DNA of 64,000 nucleotides from UBA1847 sp942492205 (lineage in GTDB: Bacteria; Pseudomonadota; Gammaproteobacteria; Steroidobacterales; Woeseiaceae). The stretch covers positions 186,001 through 250,000 of the forward strand of contig CALODT010000002.1 of assembly GCA_942492205.1 (NCBI GenBank), written 5' to 3'. Numbering within the stretch: the first letter of the stretch is position 1; the number at the start of each line of letters is the position of its first letter. This document shows positions 25,801 through 31,550 of this stretch, in pieces. The notes beneath the pieces are model-generated. The model searched no databases. It was not told the DNA's origin and saw only the letters and a program-made list of their open reading frames with translations. The position numbers and the translations under genes are program-made.

Positions 25801-26009
25801 TCTATTCGCGAACGGGCTGGCTGTACCGCACGGCCATGGACCACAATGGACCGCCGACGCAGGGCATGCGCGAGGTGAATGCCGAGCAGGCCGCATTGTA
25901 CGAGCAGAGCCAGGGAGCGTTGGCGCGGCTTGTCAGCGAGGATCTCGAGCAGCTAAATGACCTGGCCGAGGAGCTTGGGACAAAATACCTGGCAATTGCG
26001 GCGCCCTGA
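22842..26009 (+). CDS. Large secreted BNR/sortilin-type beta-propeller protein
   Basis: 1055 residues from the ATG at 22842 (AAGGACG ahead). Signal peptide at 1-27 (LGLLISLTFMLPAVAEE). Then many BNR/Asp-box style repeats, SxDGGxxW, such as YRSLDGGKNWDHV, YRSKDGGKSWQKV, YTSRDGGDTWTRL, FRSDDGGQSWEHI, QKTRDGGQTWEII and QITRDGGKSWSNV, forming one or two propellers of the sortilin/VPS10-like class across about 40-680. A C-terminal Ig-like and helical portion follows (about 700-1055). Family members are annotated as glycosyl hydrolase or exo-alpha-sialidase-like, but the catalytic residues cannot be assigned here. Confidence 0.85.
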   Translation: MPTRPLSSVATLGLLISLTFMLPAVAEETGGEDKDSGVQYRLVGPASGGRTTRVAGIPGDPLTYYLATAAGGVWKSTNGGFAWESIFDDQPVSSIGSVAVANTNPNVVYVGSGEANIRGNVGEGNGIYRSLDGGKNWDHVWKAEGQIGTIVVHPDDENIIFAAALGSPFGAGPARGIYRSKDGGKSWQKVLFVDEDTGASDVAFNEDNPNILFAGMWQTRRKPWTMESGGPGSGLYTSRDGGDTWTRLEGAGLPEGIWGKVGVRVAVSDPDRVYALIEAEDGGLFRSDDGGQSWEHINDSPGLRQRAWYYTTLTVDPTNADVVWFPQVSMLKTIDGGRTVLPAKAGGWDHHDVWIDPANPKRIAEASDAGVSLSWDGGETWEWAPLPIGQFYHLSVDTRTPYRVMGSLQDFGTRAGPSNSLHSEGILLGDWRPVGGGEAGFVVADPEDPNIVYAGEYLGYLSRYDERTGQAPHVGIYPDNGSGHGAEDLRHRFQWTAPIVISPHDSKLVYHASNYLQKTRDGGQTWEIISPDLTRNDKSKQKWAGGPITGDNTGVEFYGTIFAVAESPLEAGTIWVGTDDGLVQITRDGGKSWSNVTPRGAPEWGTVATVEASRWDAGTAYVVYDAHRLDDETPYLWKTTNFGTSWTSLTRGLDPEVYLKVVREDTRKRGLLFLGTERGVMVAHHDSKSWQSLRLNMPTVAIADMVVAGDDLVVGTLGRSAWILDDLTPIREMTPQIAKAPLHLFPPRAAVRWSYAAGPDGSDKGATSNPPKGVIVTYHLAEEPEGEVVLEVLDADGNVIRRLSSELEPPYVAPDHPDADPDADPQPDLEAVAGFNRGAWDLAFEGAKRIPGSTNDAGNVNVGPSVVPGEYRLRLTVAGESVEQSVTVLPDPRSSASIENLSAQTDFLIEVRDRISAITADAETLRRIREQLEARHKALADEPRASRLLELGEGVLEKVVAIEKSLYNPNAKVNYDILAGRDGGAKLYSRTGWLYRTAMDHNGPPTQGMREVNAEQAALYEQSQGALARLVSEDLEQLNDLAEELGTKYLAIAAP

Positions 26010-26046
26010 GATTAAAGGATCGTACAACGCCAGCCGATATTGATGC

Positions 26047-26793
26047 ATGGGACCGAAATCCGACAACCGTAGTTACTACGAAGTCCTGCACGTCAGTCGC
26101 GATGCGCCGCTGGAGATTATTCGCGGTAGCTATCGGACATTGATGCAGCGCCTGAAGCATCACCCGGATCTTGGCGGCGATGCCGCGACAGCCGCGCTCA
26201 TTAACGAGGCCTATGCGGTGCTGTCGAACGCGGAGAAACGTGCTGAGTACGACGCACGCATGGACGTTATGGCGCGGGTTGCAGAAGGCGTAACAGAGGT
26301 CCAGCCAGAGCGCGGCGCCGCGAGACGGAGACCCAGGGCCGAAGCTCGAGTGCTGGACTGGACGCGACAGTGCGTTTTTTGCGAAACGCCGCACGCATTC
26401 GGCCGCAATATCGAGGTCGATATGGCCTGCCGGGCCTGCGAAAGCCCACTGTCAGCGGCCGAACGGCATCGTATCGAATCAGAGGGGCAGCGCGCGATCG
26501 AGCGGGTCGGCAAACGAATGCGCGTCGCTTACTACACGCACTGGCCGCAGCCGAGAGCTTACTCCGGATACGTCGAAGACATGTCATTGAATGGCCTGCG
26601 CCTGGTTGCCAACAGGGAACTGATCGAAGGACAGTGCATCAAGATCGTCAGCGATGTTGTCGAGGCAGTTGCGCAGGTCACCCATACGCTCTACGAGCGC
26701 CGTGGCTGGAGCAGGCGCTGCGTCGCAGGGATGTCATTCGTTACGCTGCGCTTCGGCCGTTCCGCCGGCGGATTCGTCTCGAGCCGCGTGTAG
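26047..26793 (+). CDS. J-domain / zinc-ribbon / PilZ-like fusion protein
   Basis: 248 residues with three modules. The J-domain (about 8-72) has SYYEVLHVSRDAPLEIIRGSY and the HPD motif at 39-41, so it should stimulate an Hsp70. A four-Cys knuckle follows (Cys109, Cys112, Cys128, Cys131). The C-terminal part (about 150-248) fits PilZ: RVGKR at 153-157 reads as RxxxR and DMSLNG at 178-183 as DxSxxG, the two c-di-GMP contacts. Cytoplasmic, no signal peptide. The fusion suggests a chaperone or targeting role tied to c-di-GMP (inference). Confidence 0.82.
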   Translation: MGPKSDNRSYYEVLHVSRDAPLEIIRGSYRTLMQRLKHHPDLGGDAATAALINEAYAVLSNAEKRAEYDARMDVMARVAEGVTEVQPERGAARRRPRAEARVLDWTRQCVFCETPHAFGRNIEVDMACRACESPLSAAERHRIESEGQRAIERVGKRMRVAYYTHWPQPRAYSGYVEDMSLNGLRLVANRELIEGQCIKIVSDVVEAVAQVTHTLYERRGWSRRCVAGMSFVTLRFGRSAGGFVSSRV

Positions 26794-26797
26794 GCGT

Positions 26798-26992
26798 CTA
26801 TTCGCTATCGGTCGTTGCCGTCAGCAGCAGATCGCCGTCCGGCGCGACGGAAAATCGGACATTGATAGGCCGACAGCACACCTCGCAGTCCTCGACGTAG
26901 CTTTGCTCCGCGGCAGACAGGTCGAGCAAGATGTCGATGGACTCACCACAGTACGGGCAGTCAATCGAGCGATCCTCAAGCTCTCTTTTCAT
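26798..26992 (-). CDS. CPXCG-motif cysteine-rich protein
   Basis: 64 residues with two Cys pairs, CPYCG near residue 12 and DCEVCC near residue 36, which matches the short cysteine-rich CPXCG family. It probably binds zinc; function unknown. It is 17 bp downstream of the DUF1272 gene on the same strand, so the two are likely cotranscribed. Its end faces the end of the J-PilZ gene across 4 bp. Confidence 0.85.
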   Translation of the reverse strand: MKRELEDRSIDCPYCGESIDILLDLSAAEQSYVEDCEVCCRPINVRFSVAPDGDLLLTATTDSE

Positions 26993-27009
26993 CGAGAAGC
27001 CTCTTCAGT

Positions 27010-27243
27010 TCAGTCGTGAGCTTTAGTGATGCGTTCCGAGGAGGCCGGGTACTTTTCAAGCAGTGCGCCCCGCCGCCCCGGTCTTTGCAGGAGATTGCCA
27101 CCACAGTTGGGACAAACATTGTTGAATCGGGTGTCGGCACAATCGCGACAAAAGGTGCATTCGAAAGAACAGATGAGCGCATCGTTGGTATCGGGGGCGA
27201 GGTCTTTGTCGCACGCTTCACAATTCGGGCGTATCTGTAGCAC
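27010..27243 (-). CDS. DUF1272 zinc-binding small protein
   Basis: 77 residues. Cys pairs (CEAC, CTFCRDC, CPNCGG) and the core ALICSFECTFC are the DUF1272 signature. I set the start at GTG 27243: a perfect AAGGAGG (27251-27257 on this strand) is 7 bases ahead and the product then begins MLQIRPNCEAC, like other family members. An ATG 21 bases upstream would overlap the ribosome site. Function unknown; paired with the CPXCG gene. Confidence 0.88.
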   Translation of the reverse strand: MLQIRPNCEACDKDLAPDTNDALICSFECTFCRDCADTRFNNVCPNCGGNLLQRPGRRGALLEKYPASSERITKAHD

Positions 27244-27294
27244 CAGGGTACCTCCTTCCGGCAAACCATATCAGCGTCAAAGCCGGCTGGCGAT

Positions 27295-27669
27295 TCAGGT
27301 AACCCGCCATGGCGGAAAACGCCGATTCTCCCCGGCATGATAAAGGCAAAGCAGGTTGCCGGCCGGGTCTTTGAGATACGCTTCGCGCCAGAGCCAATCC
27401 GTATCCGCCGCTTCGGACTCGAACGACAAGCCTAGCTGCTGCAGCCGGCGAACCTCGAGGTCTACATTCTCGACCTCGAAGTAGATGGTCGCATAAGAGG
27501 GTCCGGGCGGCTCGTTCACGGCGTGAATCGACAGCGTCGTTCCCTGGGCCGTTTCAAACCGGGCATAGCGTGGCGGGCTGTCGACAATCAGCGTAAGGCC
27601 CAACATCTTGTAGAAGCGGACAGACGCATCATAGTTCGTGCACGGCAGCGTGATCTGATTCAGGTCCAC
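27295..27669 (-). CDS. VOC family protein
   Basis: 124 residues, GTG start. VOC fold signatures at both ends: NQITLPCTNYDASVRFYKMLGL and REAYLKDPAGNLLCLYHAG. The Glu in the second module (YFEVENVDLEV) and the acid in the last strand are possible metal ligands. Reaction unknown. Part of a leftward run of small genes from 29468 to 26798. Confidence 0.82.
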   Translation of the reverse strand: MDLNQITLPCTNYDASVRFYKMLGLTLIVDSPPRYARFETAQGTTLSIHAVNEPPGPSYATIYFEVENVDLEVRRLQQLGLSFESEAADTDWLWREAYLKDPAGNLLCLYHAGENRRFPPWRVT

Positions 27670-27702
27670 GCGCGCACCGGGCCCGACCCGCCTGGGAGAA
27701 CA

Positions 27703-28065
27703 CTAGTCATCCAGGTATTTCCAGGTATCCGCGCCGTCAAACGTTCGGACCCGGACATCGGCAATGTCCGCCCGCGCCATCATCCTCGCATTCACGGCTA
27801 TACGGCTGTCCGCTTCTTTCTTTGCGCTCTCATAATGAGTCAGGCAACCGCAGGTCCTGCAGTGGAAAAACTCCAGCGACTTGTCGCCCCAACGGTACGC
27901 CGTGACTGCGTCGGGAGCACAATGAACAGTCGCGGTGCTGCGCGAGCAGTACGCCCACTGCGCACCGTAGCGATGGCATATGGAGCAGGTGCATTGCGTT
28001 ACCGATCTGGGCTTTCGTGAAACGCTTATCTGCACAGCGCCGCAATGACAGGAAGCTTTCAGCAT
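27703..28065 (-). CDS. GFA-fold (CENP-V/GFA) zinc protein
   Basis: 120 residues. The GFA fold uses pairs of Cys to hold zinc: CHCGAV near the start, CTCSICH around residue 26, and CRTCGC around residue 70. Some relatives were described as S-hydroxymethylglutathione synthase, but that activity is not general for the family, so I give only the fold. It is followed by the VOC gene after 33 bp. Confidence 0.85.
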   Translation of the reverse strand: MLKASCHCGAVQISVSRKPRSVTQCTCSICHRYGAQWAYCSRSTATVHCAPDAVTAYRWGDKSLEFFHCRTCGCLTHYESAKKEADSRIAVNARMMARADIADVRVRTFDGADTWKYLDD

Positions 28066-28110
28066 CGTTCTATAATCCGCAATCAGAAGGCTGCTTCATG
28101 GCAGGCCACA

Positions 28111-28611
28111 TTACGATCGAGTCAGTACCTTTTCAAGCTCGACATACCGTGGTGAAAACCCGGCGTTCGCGTACAGATTTTCCGCTATGCCATTGCCAGC
28201 CAGTACGCCGATCCGGAGATACCTGGCCTTGCAGGTCCTCGCGTAAAGCTCGGCGGCCTGCAGCAATTTTCGTCCGAGGCCCTGACCGCGAAAACGCTCG
28301 AGCACTACGAGATCGGACAGCAGTGCGTATTCGAAGTCACCATCCTCCAGGTCTTCGCTTTGCACTTTCGGAAATATCGTTGCGTAGCCTGCGACAACGC
28401 CGTCGACTTCAGCGATCAGGACGCGACCACCGCCGTGCTGGCAGCGCTTAAACATTTCGGCGAGATAAGGCTCGGCAATATCTATGCCTTCGGGCATGCG
28501 CGGTTCCAGGCGGCGCTCGAAATCCTGTAACTCGATCAGGCATTGTCGCAGGCCTTCCATATGTCGGGCCTTATCGAAACCGAGAATGAGCGCGTCAGAC
28601 CGGACGGACAT
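28111..28611 (-). CDS. GNAT family N-acetyltransferase
   Basis: 166 residues. The acetyl-CoA-binding motif A is LLSDLVVLERFRGQGLGRKLLQAAE (RGQGLG is the Q/RxxGxG/A pyrophosphate loop). Motif B ends with GIAENLYANAGFSPRYVELEK, as in small-molecule or protein acetyltransferases. Acceptor substrate unknown. Encoded on the same strand as its neighbours with about 25-45 bp gaps. Confidence 0.85.
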   Translation of the reverse strand: MSVRSDALILGFDKARHMEGLRQCLIELQDFERRLEPRMPEGIDIAEPYLAEMFKRCQHGGGRVLIAEVDGVVAGYATIFPKVQSEDLEDGDFEYALLSDLVVLERFRGQGLGRKLLQAAELYARTCKARYLRIGVLAGNGIAENLYANAGFSPRYVELEKVLTRS

Positions 28612-28635
28612 GGGTCTGTGTCTCCGGACCGATCA

Positions 28636-28998
28636 TCAGGCAAGAGCGTCCAGGAAGCACAGCGTCGCTATTGCGCCGAACACAATCCATGACAGGTGCT
28701 TTCCGCGGCTTGCGATGAAGGCGATCAGTGCCGTAACGGCGAACGTAACGCCAATCACGCTGATCAGGTTTGATCTTGATATCTCGGGTGATTCCAGGGC
28801 GATGAGCGCCGCCGCGGAACCGAACCAGGCAACCGTCAGGATGTGCCAGACGAAACGAAGCGTCTGCCTCGTAAACCAGTCGTCGCCAAAAAGCTTCGGC
28901 AATGGTTGCCGAAAAAGCCGCATCAGGATGTACTTTTCGCCGAGACAGGAATGTACGATCCCGATACCAATAGCGAGCAAGGCCGCGGCGGTGAGCAT
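28636..28998 (-). CDS. Small integral membrane protein
   Basis: 120 residues with four hydrophobic helices (about 3-20, 48-66, 74-92, 99-117). The loop after the first helix has HSCLGEKYILMRLFR, a pattern seen in small conserved hypothetical membrane proteins. No function assigned. It lies between the GNAT and DUF4019 genes in the same orientation. Confidence 0.7.
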   Translation of the reverse strand: MLTAAALLAIGIGIVHSCLGEKYILMRLFRQPLPKLFGDDWFTRQTLRFVWHILTVAWFGSAAALIALESPEISRSNLISVIGVTFAVTALIAFIASRGKHLSWIVFGAIATLCFLDALA

Positions 28999-29054
28999 GC
29001 GGTCAGCTTACGGCGCTGATGTTGGTGGTGCAACAAGAGGCAGTGGGCCGGGCG

Positions 29055-29468
29055 CTACCTTATAAAGTAGCCGGAAACTCGCCAGACGTCGCCGTCTTTC
29101 ATGACGGTTACGGTTTCCACGGCGCTGGCCTTCTTGTCGAAGGTGCTGTTGAACGTCAGAACGACGTACTCACCGTCCGGCGCCCCGGGAAGCTCGCGGT
29201 GAAACTCGGCTGAATTCCGTTCGCGAGCGACCAGCGCTTGCAGCGGTGCCCGTGCGGCCCGCACCGCCCGTATCCAGTCTTCCAGGGTAATTGCCGCCTG
29301 GAAGTACGAAGAGGCCTCTGTCCAGGTGGCCTGGTAATCACCGTCATCCGACAATTGCAGCCAGTTTGTGGCGGCCGTTTCGGCCAGCGAGATCGCTTCA
29401 TCGTTGTCCGCAAACGATGTACCCACGAGAACAAGCAGACCGAGGACTAACACTGTCAGTTTTCGCAT
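29055..29468 (-). CDS. DUF4019 periplasmic protein
   Basis: 137 residues. Signal peptide MRKLTVLVLGLLVLVGTSFA, cleavage near residue 20. The mature part matches DUF4019: W-x-x-L-x-D-x-G-x-Y-x-x-T-W (WLQLSDDGDYQATW) and the C-terminal EYVVLTFNSTFDKKASAVETVTV with WRVSGYFI. Function unknown. AAGGAAG precedes the ATG. First gene of the leftward run toward 26798. Confidence 0.85.
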   Translation of the reverse strand: MRKLTVLVLGLLVLVGTSFADNDEAISLAETAATNWLQLSDDGDYQATWTEASSYFQAAITLEDWIRAVRAARAPLQALVARERNSAEFHRELPGAPDGEYVVLTFNSTFDKKASAVETVTVMKDGDVWRVSGYFIR

Positions 29469-29649
29469 TGCGTCTTCCTTTCGAGAGCAGCGGTTGTCCG
29501 TTATTGTAGTACGATGCGATCCATTTCGGCAGCGTTCGAATTCGGATTTGGCCGCGACTGCAGTGGGAAAGAACCCCTGTCATGTCTATCGTGCGTTACC
29601 AAGAGGGCGCCTGCGAGCAGGCAGGTGAAAACGTTAACCGGAGATTTCG

Positions 29650-30246
29650 ATGATTCAGACTCGCTACATGGTGTCAGTTTGCGCCCTGGTGCTGCTGGCG
29701 GTACCCGCCTATGCTGCTGATAAACAGGAAAAAAACCCGCTTGCCGAGGTGGCGCAGAAAGCCGCAGCAAAAGGCGTGCCGCTCGAAGACGTGCTTGACG
29801 CGGTCAGCAAGAGCTCCGGCAAAGTGTTCCTTGTCGATTCACAGGTAGGGCCGACCGTTGTGGTCGGGCAGCCTCGAGTCCGGGACATGACGTACCCGAT
29901 GCTTCTCAAGGTGCTCAGCAACAACGGGCTTGCCGCTGTCAGCGCGCAGGACGTGACGAGCATTGTGCTGGTCAACCGGATTCGCCAGTATCCAACGCCG
30001 CTCTTGTTTGACGACGACGATACGATCGACGACGAAGAATGGGTAACCCGCGTGGTCCAGCTCGAGAACACCAATGCCGCGCAAATGGTTCCGATAATGC
30101 GGCCGCTGCTTCCGCAGCAAGGCCACATGGCCGCACACGTGGATTCCAATACGCTGACTTTCGTTGACCGTTACGCGAACGTGCGCCGCGTCGTTGAAAT
30201 GGTATTGGCGATCGATGAGTCCGCGAAAAAGCGGCAGGGTCAGTAG
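29650..30246 (+). CDS. Periplasmic protein with secretin-like N0/N1 domains, no secretin barrel
   Basis: 198 residues with a signal peptide (VSVCALVLLAVPAYA, cleavage near residue 23). About 35-105 resembles the N0 domain of type II secretins (LEDVLDAVSKSSGKVFLVDSQVGP, then a VLSNNGLAAV and TSIVLVNR strand). About 125-190 resembles an N1/KH-like domain (TRVVQLENTNAAQMVPIMRPLLP, then VDSNTLTFVDRYANVRRV). The barrel-forming secretin domain is missing and the frame ends normally, so the gene is not a truncation. It could pair with a GspD complex encoded elsewhere. Confidence 0.78.
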   Translation: MIQTRYMVSVCALVLLAVPAYAADKQEKNPLAEVAQKAAAKGVPLEDVLDAVSKSSGKVFLVDSQVGPTVVVGQPRVRDMTYPMLLKVLSNNGLAAVSAQDVTSIVLVNRIRQYPTPLLFDDDDTIDDEEWVTRVVQLENTNAAQMVPIMRPLLPQQGHMAAHVDSNTLTFVDRYANVRRVVEMVLAIDESAKKRQGQ

Positions 30247-30395
30247 CCGAGCTTCGCGTCCCTGAGGGGCTTATGCTCGCCTGAACCCGTGGCAACACAC
30301 AGGTGCCAGCCGCCGCCGCTTTCTATATCCTTGTTGGCCGTCATGAAACCGATGTGATCGTGCATAAGGGTTCGAAACAGCAACGAGGGGCAGTA

Positions 30396-31439
30396 TTGGC
30401 TGCAGAACTGCGAGTATCTTGCCGCGAAGCGGTTCGATTCGCGATCATTGTCCTGGGCCTGCTCGTCTGTCCGATGACGGCCATAGCAGGAGCTGGCGTC
30501 ACGCAGGGTGTGCCGCTCAGAAACCAGAATCCGTTTCTGCAGATATTCGGGTTGCCACCGTTTCAGTCGGCGCAGCTTGCGACCCGGAACGCCCTCGACC
30601 TCCATATGAGCGTCGATATCGTTAATCACGCGGATTCCGCCACCACGGCATCCGAGGACGCTGTCATTGATGGCGAAAGCTACTTCCTGACGGTGTCGAT
30701 GCGCCGCAGCTTGAGCGAACGTCTCGAAGTCGGCTTCGACCTGCCGCTGGTTTCACACCAGGAGGGCTTCCTCGACAGCGCCATCAAGGGCTGGCATGAC
30801 CTTCTGGGGCTGTCGAACAGCAAACGACGCGGCGTCAATGACCAGCTCGCCTATCGCTACTCAAGCGGCGGCCAGACGCTGTACGAACTGGACTCGCCGA
30901 CCGCCGGAATAGGCGATATTCAGCTAACCGCAGCGATGCCATTACGAAAAGCGGACGAAGCCAGTGCGCTGAGCGTTTCTCTTCGTAGCGCGATCAAGTT
31001 GCCGACCGGTTCAGCGGATGAGCTCAGCGGAAGCGGTGCCGCCGACTTCTCGCTCGGGCTGTATGCGTCAAACAGCTACAGGCTGTGGCAGCGGGATCTC
31101 GATCTCTCAGGCTTCGCGGGCGTGCTGCTGCTCGGCGATGGCGACGTTCTGCCCGACCTGCAGCGCAGCGCGGTCCCGTACGGCGGTCTCGCGGCGTCAT
31201 ACTGGATCGCTGATCGTTTCGGTATTTCGATGCAATTACAGCTCGAAGGCCCGTATTTTGATGTTGACGTTGCGGAGATCGGCGGCAGCTCGGCACAGTT
31301 TGCGGTGGGTTTCGACTATCGGCTGCGTCAGCACGGAACCTCGCTGCACCTTTCGATCACGGAAGATATTGCGGCCGCCACGACCGCGACACCGGATTTC
31401 GGCATACATTTTTCTGTTCGCAAGACAGGGCGCCAGTAA
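30396..31439 (+). CDS. DUF3187 outer-membrane-type protein
   Basis: About 347 residues. After a signal peptide (FAIIVLGLLVCPMTAIAG) comes the DUF3187 opening GVPLRNQNPFLQIFGLP. The body alternates amphipathic strands and ends in a strand (GIHFSVRKTGRQ), suggesting a beta-barrel. The start is uncertain: I prefer TTG 30396 because GAGGGG lies 5 bases ahead, whereas a GTG at 30303 would put 31 odd residues before the signal peptide. Function unknown. It follows the secretin-N protein on the same strand. Confidence 0.75.
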   Translation: MAAELRVSCREAVRFAIIVLGLLVCPMTAIAGAGVTQGVPLRNQNPFLQIFGLPPFQSAQLATRNALDLHMSVDIVNHADSATTASEDAVIDGESYFLTVSMRRSLSERLEVGFDLPLVSHQEGFLDSAIKGWHDLLGLSNSKRRGVNDQLAYRYSSGGQTLYELDSPTAGIGDIQLTAAMPLRKADEASALSVSLRSAIKLPTGSADELSGSGAADFSLGLYASNSYRLWQRDLDLSGFAGVLLLGDGDVLPDLQRSAVPYGGLAASYWIADRFGISMQLQLEGPYFDVDVAEIGGSSAQFAVGFDYRLRQHGTSLHLSITEDIAAATTATPDFGIHFSVRKTGRQ

Positions 31440-31504
31440 CGATCCGAAGCGAAGCGAGTCCGCCCGAGCTCTCATCGGCGAACGCGACGGGGCCCTGAAA
31501 AGAA

Positions 31505-31531
31505 GCAGCCGCGCCAGGGAGGCGCGGCTGC
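31505..31531 (-). terminator. Rho-independent terminator of the PKD/TSP3 gene
   Basis: Perfect 11-bp stem GCAGCCGCGCC (31505-31515) with GGCGCGGCTGC (31521-31531) around a 5-base loop. On the minus strand it is followed by TTCTTTTC. It lies 19 bases beyond the stop of the leftward gene and may also work weakly for the rightward DUF3187 gene. Confidence 0.85.
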
Positions 31532-31550
31532 ATACAACCCGCCTTCGCTG

